Below are positions 9,239-18,142 of a stretch of DNA of 64,000 bases, one piece after another. The DNA is from Marinobacter caseinilyticus. Its GTDB lineage: Bacteria; Pseudomonadota; Gammaproteobacteria; Pseudomonadales; Oleiphilaceae. The number at the start of each line of letters is the position of its first letter. The first letter of the stretch is position 1. Location of the stretch: contig NZ_WUQJ01000023.1 of the NCBI RefSeq assembly GCF_011074955.1, positions 154,953 to 218,952 on the forward strand, read 5' to 3'. The position numbers were made by a program, and so were the translations under genes. The notes under the pieces are model-generated. The model ran no database searches. It was not told where the DNA came from and was given only the letters and a program-made list of their open reading frames with translations.

Positions 9239-10702
9239 ATGGGCAAACAGCAGACACTACGAAAACAGTTGCAGCACCAATTGGGCACTGCCAGATCCTA
9301 TGAGCAATGGCTGGTCGCCGCCGAAGCCATCGACGAACTGGACGGGATGCTGCTGTGGCGGGAGCAGCCCGACACCCAGCTGCTTCATGAGCCACTGATT
9401 CGCGAACATCTGGAGACGATGCGGCACTGCCGTCGGCGCGGCGACACCCTCGGGCTCACCCGGGTTCTCCAGGAAAGCCTGTACCGCCACCAGGGCGAGC
9501 TGGCGAACCCGGATTTGTACGCCGTCGCCCTGACCGGCACCAAGCAGGTTGTGACCGAGTTTCTGGATGAAGTCGAATGCTCAATGCGGTTTATCTGCGA
9601 CCAGCCGATGCCCGGGGTGTCCCCGGAACACAAGCTGAACCTGTTTCGAAAAGCCGAGCAGGTTTATGGCCGCCCTGCCCTGATGCTGAGCGGAGGCGCG
9701 GCATTCGGTGTCTACCATCTGGGGGTGACCCGGGCGCTCTGGCAGCAGGACTTGCTGCCGGATGTCATTGCCGGCGCCAGCATGGGTGCCATTGTCGCGG
9801 GGGCGATATGCTGTCGCAACGACGCTGAACTGGCCGATTTTTTCCAACACCCGAACCAGATCGACCGGCAAGCGTTTCAATGGCTCAGGCCAGACCGCAT
9901 CTGGCGTCAGGGATACGCCATGGACCAGGCGCAATTACAACGCCATATTCGCGCCAACCTGGGCAGCCGCAGTTTCAAGGAAGCCTATCAACACAGCGGG
10001 CGCATGCTGAACATCTCGGTCTCGCCCACCCGTACCCGGCAAAAACCCCGGTTGCTCAACGAACTGGCGTCACCGGACGTGCTGGTGGAATCCGCCGTAC
10101 TGGCCTCCTGCGCGGTTCCCGGCATTTACCCTCCGGTTACTCTGCAAGCTCGGGATTTCACCCGGGGCAACACGGCCGAAGCCCCCTACATGCCCACGGA
10201 AAGCTGGATTGATGGCAGTGTGCACGGCGATTTGCCGCTGATGCGGATGGCGCGGCTACACAACGTCAACAAAACCATTGTCAGTCAGGCCAACCCACAC
10301 GTACTGCCGTTTCTCAGCCCGCCTCAAAAGCGGGGCGCCAAGGCTTCCCTTAAACAGGCCGCCGTGTCACTGATGCGGGGGCAACTGGCGACGACCCTCA
10401 AGCTGACGCCAGAGTCAGGCCCTTCTTCCATCCTGCGCCCTTTCCTGGAGCAGGCTCATGCCATGGCGAGCCAGTCCTACCTGGGTGACATCAACATCTA
10501 TTTTCCGATGCGGCCCATGCTCTACCGAAAGGTGCTCGCCAACCCGACGCCGGAAGACATCGACATGTACATCCACCTGGGGGAACAGGCCACCTGGCCC
10601 AAACTCGCGATGATCCGGGACCAGACCCGCATCAATCGTGCCTTCACAGACTGTATCAGGCACCTGAAACTGCAAGCCGGGGTGGACCGGAACACCGTCT
10701 GA
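9239..10702 (+). CDS. Patatin-like phospholipase with N-terminal DUF3336
   Basis: Lipid acyl-hydrolase of 487 residues. An N-terminal DUF3336-type helical region (about 1-140) precedes a patatin domain with oxyanion loop SGGAAFG (151-157), nucleophile Ser181 in GASMG and catalytic Asp325 in WIDGSVHGDLP. This layout is shared with fungal and plant TGL3/SDP1 triacylglycerol lipases and with bacterial homologues. No signal peptide or membrane segment is visible, so it acts in the cytoplasm or at the inner membrane face. It stands alone between the diguanylate cyclase and the convergent NosR-like gene. Substrate (triacylglycerol, wax ester or phospholipid) cannot be told from sequence. Confidence 0.9.
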   Translation: MGKQQTLRKQLQHQLGTARSYEQWLVAAEAIDELDGMLLWREQPDTQLLHEPLIREHLETMRHCRRRGDTLGLTRVLQESLYRHQGELANPDLYAVALTGTKQVVTEFLDEVECSMRFICDQPMPGVSPEHKLNLFRKAEQVYGRPALMLSGGAAFGVYHLGVTRALWQQDLLPDVIAGASMGAIVAGAICCRNDAELADFFQHPNQIDRQAFQWLRPDRIWRQGYAMDQAQLQRHIRANLGSRSFKEAYQHSGRMLNISVSPTRTRQKPRLLNELASPDVLVESAVLASCAVPGIYPPVTLQARDFTRGNTAEAPYMPTESWIDGSVHGDLPLMRMARLHNVNKTIVSQANPHVLPFLSPPQKRGAKASLKQAAVSLMRGQLATTLKLTPESGPSSILRPFLEQAHAMASQSYLGDINIYFPMRPMLYRKVLANPTPEDIDMYIHLGEQATWPKLAMIRDQTRINRAFTDCIRHLKLQAGVDRNTV

Positions 10703-10745
10703 CGCAGGCAATTTTGAGGTGCAACGAGCGCGCCCAGGTCAACCC

Positions 10746-12857
10746 CTAGCCCACGTTCACCGCCAGGATCTCGCCACGGTTGCTGCGTTTCTGGGCAATC
10801 ACTTTATCCACACACTGGCTGTCGTCCCGCAATATCACCACGCACTCCAAGCACTGGATGCATTCGTCGTAATCGATACGGCCATCGGTTCGAATGGCGT
10901 TGATTTCACAGCGCCGCTTGCACAACTGGCAAGGCGAGCCACACAACTTCACCCGCTCCAGCCAGCTGAACAGACGTAGCCGGCCCAATACTGCCAGACC
11001 GGCACCCAGCGGGCACAGGTAACGGCAAAAGAATTTGTGCACGAACATGCTCGCCACCAGCAGCCCGACCGCGTACAGCACAAACGGCCAGTAGCGCCAG
11101 AAGAACAGGGTGATGCTGGTTTTGAAGGGTTCCACCTCGGCCAGTTGCTCGGCCAGGGTCAACGAATAGAACGAGGTGCCCACCAGCCCCAACAAGATCA
11201 GGTATTTCAGGCTGATTAACCGCCGATGCCATGCCTCCGGCACCCGACGTTGTTTGATGTTGAGTTTTTTGGCCAGCCACGAAGCCATTTCCTGCAGGGC
11301 ACCGAACGGGCACAACCAGCCACAGAAAAGGCCACGCCCCCATATGAACAGCGATACAAAGGTATACAGCCAGAGGATGAAAATGACCGGGTCCAGAAGG
11401 AACACCGCGATATCAAACCCGTCCCAGAGCGACAGCAGGACCGTGAATATGTTCACCACCGAGAGTTGGCCCTGGGCGTAGAAGCCGATAAAGAAGACGG
11501 TAAAGAACAGGAACCCCCAGCGAAAGCGATGCACCCGCTTCGGGTAGCGGCTGAAATAGGCCTGGCGGGAGAAAAACACGGTCAGGACGACCAGACTGAT
11601 CACCAGCATGGTAATCTGCAGCCAGCGGTCCAGCCACAAGCCGATCCAGGCCGGTTGCCGGTATTGTTCCTTGGGCGGCGCCACCAACTCAAACATGTCC
11701 TGGGGCAGCGCCAGCGGGCTGCGCAACGACAACCGGTCCACCACCAAATGGTTTCTCGGCAACGCCAGGCTCAGCACCAGTTGGGCGTCTGCGCCGGGAT
11801 TAAAACCACCACTGCCGCCCATTTTGAACAAGTGAGCTTTGGCAAAGTCCGGCACCCCCCCCGCGATCAGCCGGGTGTCGGCGTCCAGCCGGTTCATGTC
11901 CCGCAACTCCACCACCAGATCGCTCTGCTCCAGCAACAACTCGCCCGGCACGGTACCGGGTCGGAAGTCGTCAGGCACATGGGTGAACAGGCCTCGCGAC
12001 ATCACCGCCAGCATCTGCTCGCCCTTCTTCATGTTGGACACCAGTCGTTCATAGCTGGCGTCCCCCAGCAGGTTGCGCCCTACAATCGGGGCACTGGCGT
12101 AGGCGTAGTAAATATCGGTAAAGGCCTCTTCCGGACCGGGCTCCGGCACCGCCGGGTAACGATCGAGGCCGTTGCCAATCAGCGCTTCGGCCTCGGTCAC
12201 CGATACCCGCCAGTGCCCGACGTAGCCCTGATCCAGCATTTGCTGCCAGGTCAAAGGCTGGTAAAAGTCGGGCTTTGGCCGTGCCGCCGGGGCCTGGGCG
12301 AAGGCCTCCAGCTTATTGCGTGCGACCTTCAGCGCCGATGACAGCACGCTGTCATTGATGATGATGACCGATATGGTGGCGGAGGTAACCCCGTCGAAAT
12401 ACACCACGCCGCCGTCGCCGCCACTATCAGTGCCGGCTTTTTTGCTATTCACTACTATGTGCTCGGTGAGCGAGCGGCCCGCGTACTGACCGACAAACTC
12501 AAACAACGGCTCCTCGCCCAGGCCGTGCAGGAAAACCGGCTCATGATGGTCGAGCACGTGCACACCGGCAAAATGGCCGTCTGCATCAATGCCGATCATC
12601 AGGTTGATAGGTCTGCCGGAGTATCCGGTCAGATCGCTGATATCGCTGGATTCGTAGGCGTAACCAAGCAATTGGTTGAGCTGGTAAACGGGGTAGACGG
12701 GGTAGTCGGACAGTTTGTCTTCGATCCGCGTCGCCTTGGGGAACAGTTGCTGAATCAGCGCCTGATGGTGTTCGTTGATGTCCGCGTGCACCGGTGGCAA
12801 CCACAAAATAGCCATCAGTAGAGCGAGGAAAACAGCGTTTGCGGACACCACATTCAT
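10746..12857 (-). CDS. NosR/NirI-like membrane flavo-iron-sulfur protein
   Basis: 703 residues. A signal or anchor segment (about 5-25) is followed by a periplasmic FMN-binding domain with the flavinylation-type motif DGVTSATIS (155-163). About six membrane helices follow, with two CxxxCP motifs (CGWLCPFGAL and CRYLCPLGAG), and the C-terminus holds a polyferredoxin-like part (CGSPCQLCKRRCEINAI, CIQCLECVVILRDDSQC). This is the NosR/NirI plan, known to feed electrons to or regulate N2O and nitrite reduction. No nosZ, nosD or nir gene is in the window, so here it may serve another periplasmic electron acceptor. The plus-strand lipase converges on its end; RNase J lies downstream of nothing shared. 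Confidence 0.88.
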   Translation of the reverse strand: MNVVSANAVFLALLMAILWLPPVHADINEHHQALIQQLFPKATRIEDKLSDYPVYPVYQLNQLLGYAYESSDISDLTGYSGRPINLMIGIDADGHFAGVHVLDHHEPVFLHGLGEEPLFEFVGQYAGRSLTEHIVVNSKKAGTDSGGDGGVVYFDGVTSATISVIIINDSVLSSALKVARNKLEAFAQAPAARPKPDFYQPLTWQQMLDQGYVGHWRVSVTEAEALIGNGLDRYPAVPEPGPEEAFTDIYYAYASAPIVGRNLLGDASYERLVSNMKKGEQMLAVMSRGLFTHVPDDFRPGTVPGELLLEQSDLVVELRDMNRLDADTRLIAGGVPDFAKAHLFKMGGSGGFNPGADAQLVLSLALPRNHLVVDRLSLRSPLALPQDMFELVAPPKEQYRQPAWIGLWLDRWLQITMLVISLVVLTVFFSRQAYFSRYPKRVHRFRWGFLFFTVFFIGFYAQGQLSVVNIFTVLLSLWDGFDIAVFLLDPVIFILWLYTFVSLFIWGRGLFCGWLCPFGALQEMASWLAKKLNIKQRRVPEAWHRRLISLKYLILLGLVGTSFYSLTLAEQLAEVEPFKTSITLFFWRYWPFVLYAVGLLVASMFVHKFFCRYLCPLGAGLAVLGRLRLFSWLERVKLCGSPCQLCKRRCEINAIRTDGRIDYDECIQCLECVVILRDDSQCVDKVIAQKRSNRGEILAVNVG

Positions 12858-12977
12858 AGCGCGGGCACCTGGAATTCAAGTTTGCCTTCCAGTCTCACTG
12901 CATGACTGGGGGGGGCTCAACGCTACTTACGAGCCAAATACCCCCTACCCTGGTACTAGTCGAGCGCTTTGGCGCTG

Positions 12978-14360
12978 CTAAACCACCCTGACCAACTCGC
13001 CCTTGTCGCAGCCGAGCCGGCCGGTCTCGACGATCTGGCGGCGAATGCCCGGTACCGGGCGAATCATGAACAAATCGCCGTTACGACCGACCAGTGTTTT
13101 CGGCACACCGCAGGCCTTGGCAATCCCGGCGTGGGTGCTCATGTGGATTGCCTCCCCGTGGACGGGGATGGCCAGGCCCGGGCGAACCCAACCGTACATG
13201 GCGCGTAATTCATCCGCCGCCGGATGCCCGGAGGCGTGAATGGGCAGATCGGCAGACTCGGCCGTCACCACTTCGACACCCAAGGCTTTGAGGCGGTCGA
13301 TCAGGGCAGCGATATCGTCTTCATTGCCGGGAATGGCGCGGGCACTGAAGATGACCCGGTCACCCGCCTCCAGCTCCACGTCCGGATGCGTGCCCGCCGC
13401 CAACCGTCGTAAGGCTGTGCGCGGCTCGCCCTGACTGCCGGTTGCCACCGCCAGCACTTCGTGGCGCGGTAAATAACCCAGATGAGACGGGCTGATCAGG
13501 TGATCGTCGGCATTCCACAACCCCGCCGCCTTGGCGGCGCCACTCATATTAATGAGGGACCGCCCCAGCAGGCCCATATAGCGCTGGGTGGCCCTGGCCA
13601 CCATCGCCAGGGTGTGCAAGCGAGCAATGTTGCTGCCAAAACACGCCACGATGACCCGCCCGGACGCTGACGTCACCGCCTCCAGCAGGCCTTGCTGTAA
13701 ATCGCTTTCCGAGGCGGAATGGCCGTCAACCGTGGCGTTGGTGGAGTCACACACCATGGCGGTCACGCCTTCGTCGGCCAGTGCCTTAAACGTTTCCGGG
13801 CAATAGCCGTGGCCAACCAGCGGCTGTGCGTCCAGCTTCCAGTCGCCACTGTGGAAAATGTGCCCGGCGGCGGTGCGAATCATCAGTGCATTCGGGTCGG
13901 GGATGGAGTGGGTCAACGCCAACCATTGCACATCGAAAGGCCCAATTTGGCGGCGCTGGTCAACCTCAACCACATGAATGGGCACCCGGTGCAGTAAGTC
14001 AAATTCGGCGAGCTTGCGCCGGAGGATTTCGGCGGTGAAGCGGCTGGTGTAGATCGGGCACTGCAACAGCGGCCACAAATACGGTACCGCGCCGATATGG
14101 TCTTCGTGGGCGTGGGTGATGATGAGCCCCGCCAGTTGGTCCCGCCGGTCCGCAATAAACGCCGGGTCGGCCATTTGCACCGGCGGTTCACGACGCTGGT
14201 GAACGCTGCCGTCGGCGGTCACCCGTCCCGGCTTGGGGAACGTGACGCCGCAGTCGACCATCAACCACTGGCCGTCATGGCCATAGAGATTGAGGTTCAT
14301 ACCGATCTCGCCGGTACCGCCAAGCGGGAGAAACCAGAGATCGTGTTGGTCAGGCGTCAT
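12978..14360 (-). CDS. Ribonuclease J-like metallo-beta-lactamase-fold nuclease
   Basis: 460 residues of the beta-CASP RNase J family. The zinc site is ITHAHEDHIGA (His83, His85, Asp87, His88) with later ligands in HSIPDPNALMI and HSGDWK; the beta-CASP insert shows VACFGSNIARL and IFSARAIPGNE, and motif C lies in PVHGEAIHM. Canonical RNase J is about 550 residues; this one ends soon after the catalytic part and lacks the usual C-terminal dimer domain. It acts on RNA in the cytoplasm, as 5'-3' exonuclease and endonuclease in characterised members. It precedes folM by 73 nt on the opposite end and may be co-transcribed with it. RNase J is sporadic in gammaproteobacteria, which normally rely on RNase E. 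Confidence 0.88.
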   Translation of the reverse strand: MTPDQHDLWFLPLGGTGEIGMNLNLYGHDGQWLMVDCGVTFPKPGRVTADGSVHQRREPPVQMADPAFIADRRDQLAGLIITHAHEDHIGAVPYLWPLLQCPIYTSRFTAEILRRKLAEFDLLHRVPIHVVEVDQRRQIGPFDVQWLALTHSIPDPNALMIRTAAGHIFHSGDWKLDAQPLVGHGYCPETFKALADEGVTAMVCDSTNATVDGHSASESDLQQGLLEAVTSASGRVIVACFGSNIARLHTLAMVARATQRYMGLLGRSLINMSGAAKAAGLWNADDHLISPSHLGYLPRHEVLAVATGSQGEPRTALRRLAAGTHPDVELEAGDRVIFSARAIPGNEDDIAALIDRLKALGVEVVTAESADLPIHASGHPAADELRAMYGWVRPGLAIPVHGEAIHMSTHAGIAKACGVPKTLVGRNGDLFMIRPVPGIRRQIVETGRLGCDKGELVRVV

Positions 14361-14433
14361 GATCGTCCTTGAAGTTACGATTGTGGATGCAGTTGGCCAC
14401 CGTAGCGTGTTTCAGATGGCCCTGTCGCCCGCA

Positions 14434-15141
14434 CTACTTCAAATGACGGCCGCCGTCGAGTGCGATGGTGTGGCCAGTCAGATAGGAATTATCGAGCAGA
14501 AACTGCAACGTCTCGACGGCCACACCCGTGCCCGGCTCGACCTCCAGCAGGGACTTTTTCAGGGTTTTGGCGCGATAATCGCCATCGTCGTGGTCATTGA
14601 ACAGAATCAGCGACGGCGCCACGCTGTTGACCTTCACCCTGGGCGCCAGCAACCGGGCAAACGACAGTGTCAGGTTTGCCATGCCGGCTTTGCTGGCCGC
14701 GTAGGCGATGTGTTTGGCACTGCCTTTATCGACCACGTAGTCGGTCATGTGGATGATGTCCCGTGGCCCCTCGCCGGCTTCCAGCAATGACCGGCACCGC
14801 AGGTTGATCAGGTAAGGCGCTGTCGTATGCACCTGCAGCATGGTCTGGATGACATGCTCCGGCGTCATCTCCCGCGATTCCGGCAACCAGTCGGAGGCGT
14901 TGTGGATGATCGCCCGCAGACTCCCGGTCGTCGCCGTCAGCCGGTCCAGAAAGTCAGCCACCCCGTCGTTGGTGGCAAAATCGGCGTGCAGGCACACCGC
15001 TCCGTTGCGCTCCAGTTCATCAATGGCGGTTTTACGCCGACGATACGTCACGATGATCGGTTGCTGATGGTCGAGACAATGCTGCGCAAACGCCAGACCA
15101 ATACGCTGGCCGGCACCGGTAATGAGGATGGGGGCTGTCAC
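14434..15141 (-). CDS. folM: Dihydromonapterin reductase FolM (SDR family)
   Basis: Short-chain dehydrogenase of 235 residues reducing dihydromonapterin or dihydrofolate with NADPH. The nucleotide motif is ITGAGQRIGLAFA rather than TGxxxGxG, as usual in FolM. The catalytic Tyr and Lys are in AYAASKAGM, NAS at 80-82 is the NNAG position, and the conserved TDYVVDKGSAKHIAY segment is characteristic of FolM. The product supplies tetrahydromonapterin, cofactor of phenylalanine hydroxylase, or folate. It lies upstream of the RNase J-like gene on the same strand. The name rests on motif recognition; pteridine reductases are close relatives. Confidence 0.85.
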   Translation of the reverse strand: MTAPILITGAGQRIGLAFAQHCLDHQQPIIVTYRRRKTAIDELERNGAVCLHADFATNDGVADFLDRLTATTGSLRAIIHNASDWLPESREMTPEHVIQTMLQVHTTAPYLINLRCRSLLEAGEGPRDIIHMTDYVVDKGSAKHIAYAASKAGMANLTLSFARLLAPRVKVNSVAPSLILFNDHDDGDYRAKTLKKSLLEVEPGTGVAVETLQFLLDNSYLTGHTIALDGGRHLK

Positions 15142-15265
15142 GGACTTACTCCTTGGTTTTCAAAGCGGATACTCATGCGAGACACAGCAATGGGCGTGCG
15201 GCTGAGCCAACGTGTTCTTCAATCTCGATCCCCCGACGGCTCACACAGGCGGTCGATCACAGCCC

Positions 15266-16060
15266 TCAGGCGGATGCGACCGATAATGCCCGGCCCAGAT
15301 CCCCAAAATACGCACCGAAGGCTGCGTTGGTCCGTTGCCGTTGCTCGGCCTGAGGGTACAGCCCAAGCCCGGCGTCCTCAGACGCCACCGTGCCGTTGAC
15401 CAGAAACGCATTTTTAATCTCCGCATCCTGCACAAAGGCTTCAAAAGCGCGAGCGCAGAGCTCTTCCGGCTGGCTGTAATAAACGGTACCCAGCGTTTTA
15501 TCACGCTTGACCGAATGCCTGAAACACTCGCTTGGCCCGGTCCCATCCGCGCTCAGCATGACCGCCTGATAGCACTGCGCCAGCTTGTTATTCAGACGGT
15601 GGCTGATCATGGACGTCTCGCCCAACCATGCCTTGGAGCCAAAACGACTGGCACTGACCCCGGAAAATGCCTTGTCGCCTATGTAATGATCAAAGGCGTG
15701 AAACCATTCGTGGGCGATACTGCCGGGCCCGGCATTCTTGGCCAACGCAAAGGTTCGGGTCGCGGGCGTGTAATGCGCCGCAACACCGAGCTGGCCACCG
15801 ATGCCATAGTGCAATGCGAGTGTACCGCGTAACGAAACCAATGCTTCCGGCCCTTTCAGAATTGCCATCAGGTCACACAACGCATCGTAGAACAATCCCG
15901 CAGCCCGCTGTTTTTCAGGCTCGGTAACCCACCGGCCGAGGGCGACGGAGCGAAAATTGAACCGTCGCCGGATGTCCAGAAACGACACCTCATGAGCCTG
16001 TCGGTGCTGGGGCCCCCGGCGGTGGAAGCGTTTCATTGGCGTGGCACGCTGCTCAGTCAT
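15266..16060 (-). CDS. CLCA_X-type protein with HEXXH motif
   Basis: About 264 residues from the ATG at 16060; the open frame extends further, but that extension is low-complexity and off-pattern. The protein begins with a conserved basic stretch (KRFHRRGPQHRQAHEV), then carries SIAHEWFHAFDHYIG, where HEWFH is an HEXXH zinc-peptidase signature. This resembles the LPD1-like zincin domains of polyvalent proteins and the proteins annotated as CLCA_X family. No signal peptide is seen, so it is probably cytoplasmic. Ribosome binding at 16060 is weak; the ATG at 16036 is an alternative start. Function is unknown; peptidase activity is inference from the motif. Confidence 0.75.
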   Translation of the reverse strand: MTEQRATPMKRFHRRGPQHRQAHEVSFLDIRRRFNFRSVALGRWVTEPEKQRAAGLFYDALCDLMAILKGPEALVSLRGTLALHYGIGGQLGVAAHYTPATRTFALAKNAGPGSIAHEWFHAFDHYIGDKAFSGVSASRFGSKAWLGETSMISHRLNNKLAQCYQAVMLSADGTGPSECFRHSVKRDKTLGTVYYSQPEELCARAFEAFVQDAEIKNAFLVNGTVASEDAGLGLYPQAEQRQRTNAAFGAYFGDLGRALSVASA

Positions 16061-16413
16061 TCCGGCTAAAGCATCCTGTTTTGTTACCGTTCGTGTGTAT
16101 GAGACCCCTCGCTTCACCCTGACCTGCCAGACTTTTGTCTCACTGCCATAGCATTGCACGATGCTCGACCTGCAGACTGTGACAACATACGCTGTCGGCC
16201 ACCGACCGATCACTCCAACCCTTCGAAATGCGAGGCCGACGGGCGCCCTGAACGTTTCTGACTTACGACTTTAGACGCACGTTTTTTACCCTCGACATGC
16301 GCTCAAAGCTTTACACACCAAGGCTTCCGTAACCTTTCGGTTTCAATTCTCTACAATCCCCGAGACCGACCGGTGATATTGTTACCGATACTTATTAATT
16401 TGGCGAACAAGGG

Positions 16414-17637
16414 ATGCCTTGGGTGTTTGAGCTTCATTTGCCGACTTTGTTTCTCCTGACCATCGGGATCAATGCGCTCCTCGGTGGGTTGTTGGCTGCT
16501 ATTTATTATCACCGCCAAAAGCAATTGTGCTTCCTGTACTGGGCCGTTTCCTGTGGCCTGTTTGCACTGGGCACTGCCGCCGCCGGAGCATCGGTATTGA
16601 TCGCAATGCCCTGGCTTACCCTGGTGCTGGCGGACATTCTACTGGTGGCGTCACCGCTGCTGATGATTATCGGGATCCGGCATTTTCTGCAGCAACCGTT
16701 GACCGGGGCGGGGCCTGTAAGCCTCGCACTGACGATTGCGGCATTTATCGGCACCCTGCTTGTCTGGCATTCAGACCCCTACACCACTCGGGCGTTAACC
16801 GCCCTGATGACGGCGATTCTGTTTACTGTTGCGGCCACCATCCTGCATTCGATTAAGCTGTCTCCGGGCATCCCGATCAAGCTACTGCGCTCGTTTTTTT
16901 CTGTTCACGCTGCGCTGATGGCCATTCAAGTGGTGGTCATGGCCTGGCCCGACACGCTGCCCGACACCGTACGCATCCTTGAGGCAATCCTGATCAGCCA
17001 TATTTTGTTGGCGACCTGCACGGCATTAACACTGCCTCTCTTGGTTTCGGTGCAGACAGAACAAGCGTTAAAAGCATTGTCCGAGCGCGATGAACTCACG
17101 CAACTGTTCAATCGTCGAGCCTTGTTTCACAAAGCGACTGACTGCTTTATGGATGCCGTTAAACGCAACATACCGCTGACGGTGTTGATGATCGACATCG
17201 ACCATTTCAAGCGGGTGAATGATCGGTGGGGCCATGCCACCGGCGACATGGCACTGCGCTTTGTGGGTGAGTTTCTGCGCCTGGAGCTCCGGGATGAAGA
17301 CATCATCGGGCGCATCGGTGGCGAGGAATTTACGGCGGTACTGCCCAACACCTCAAGGTCCCAAGGGCAACTGATCGCCCAGCGTTTGTGTGAGCAATTG
17401 GCGCAGTCCGGCCATAAAATTGGTGGCCAGCCCCTCGGCTTGTCCATCAGTGTCGGGGTAGCCCACAGAAACACTCGGCACAGCGAGTTCAAATCCATCC
17501 TTACCGACGCCGATGCCGCGCTTTATGTGGCCAAAAACAATGGCCGCAACGCGATCTCCATCAGCGATTCTGAATTGCCTGCCGACACCGCCCTGTCGAT
17601 GGCCAAACCGGCCAACTCGCAGAAAATGCCAAGCTGA
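16414..17637 (+). CDS. Membrane-anchored diguanylate cyclase (GGDEF)
   Basis: 407 residues. About seven hydrophobic segments fill residues 10-215, forming an unnamed membrane sensor, followed by a GGDEF domain with signature GGEEF (302-306), I-site RDED (293-296) and intact IDIDHFKRVNDRWGHATGD. It should make c-di-GMP and be product-inhibited. A strong AAGGG abuts the annotated ATG with no spacer; a GTG three codons later (16423) has an ideal 8-nt spacing and may be the real start. It stands alone, with about 200 bp free upstream and 240 bp downstream. Confidence 0.92.
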   Translation: MPWVFELHLPTLFLLTIGINALLGGLLAAIYYHRQKQLCFLYWAVSCGLFALGTAAAGASVLIAMPWLTLVLADILLVASPLLMIIGIRHFLQQPLTGAGPVSLALTIAAFIGTLLVWHSDPYTTRALTALMTAILFTVAATILHSIKLSPGIPIKLLRSFFSVHAALMAIQVVVMAWPDTLPDTVRILEAILISHILLATCTALTLPLLVSVQTEQALKALSERDELTQLFNRRALFHKATDCFMDAVKRNIPLTVLMIDIDHFKRVNDRWGHATGDMALRFVGEFLRLELRDEDIIGRIGGEEFTAVLPNTSRSQGQLIAQRLCEQLAQSGHKIGGQPLGLSISVGVAHRNTRHSEFKSILTDADAALYVAKNNGRNAISISDSELPADTALSMAKPANSQKMPS

Positions 17638-17747
17638 AGCATACCCCACGCCATACTCGGTCCACACCGACAGACCGGCGCGTCAAGCCTGACTGGGTGC
17701 TCGATGACACGCCCCATTAAAACCATCACAGTTACCTAAAAATCTAA

Positions 17748-17782
17748 CCGGTACAGCACAGACCAAACACCCTCTGTACTGG
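17748..17782. repeat. Inverted repeat upstream of the DUF1127-like gene
   Basis: CCGGTACAG (17748-17756) and CTGTACTGG (17774-17782) pair with one mismatch around a 17-nt spacer. It is about 95 bp before the DUF1127-like start codon. It could be a regulator site or a transcript hairpin of the upstream cyclase; nothing in the sequence decides. Confidence 0.3.
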
Positions 17783-17877
17783 TCAAATATCAGACAACCT
17801 GAATCTGTTTCGCCACGCCGATTGCGCGCATCATTGCTCAAACACTGACCAGCAACACAAACGCACAGGAGGCTACC

Positions 17878-18105
17878 ATGACAACGCTGACTCAACGACA
17901 CACCCTCGCATTGCAACCGACCATCCCAACAGGCCAAAGACTGTTTATGCTTCCGGCGCTGTGGTTCAAACGGTCCGCAGAGCGCCAGCAATTACGGCGC
18001 GACATCGGCTGGGATCCGGTCCGGATCCAGCAACTGGAGGCGGACATCGGGCTCGCATCTGGAACCCTTGAAGCCGAAATGAGCAAACGATTCTGGCAAG
18101 CATGA
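17878..18105 (+). CDS. DUF1127-like small protein
   Basis: 75 residues with a strong ribosome binding site (AGGAGG, 6 nt before the ATG). The C-terminal half, RQQLRRDIGWDPVRIQQLEA followed by DIGLASGTLEAEMSKRFW, fits the DUF1127/YjiS pattern in which a Trp/Arg-rich helix is followed by a D-I-G-L turn and ends in an aromatic. Known DUF1127 proteins in other bacteria act in small-RNA or phosphate-linked regulation through RNA binding; whether this applies here is unknown. The N-terminal 35 residues look unlike the family. It is convergent with the lipid kinase gene, 37 bp away. Confidence 0.7.
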   Translation: MTTLTQRHTLALQPTIPTGQRLFMLPALWFKRSAERQQLRRDIGWDPVRIQQLEADIGLASGTLEAEMSKRFWQA

Positions 18106-18142
18106 TGCCGGCCTCGCCAACGCTACCACCCTCAACCCGCCT

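Noticed and set aside
11226..12341. Long open frame of 371 codons antisense to the NosR-like gene
   Set aside because: Gln/His/Arg-rich translation with no family features, lying wholly inside a well-supported gene; a by-product of high GC.
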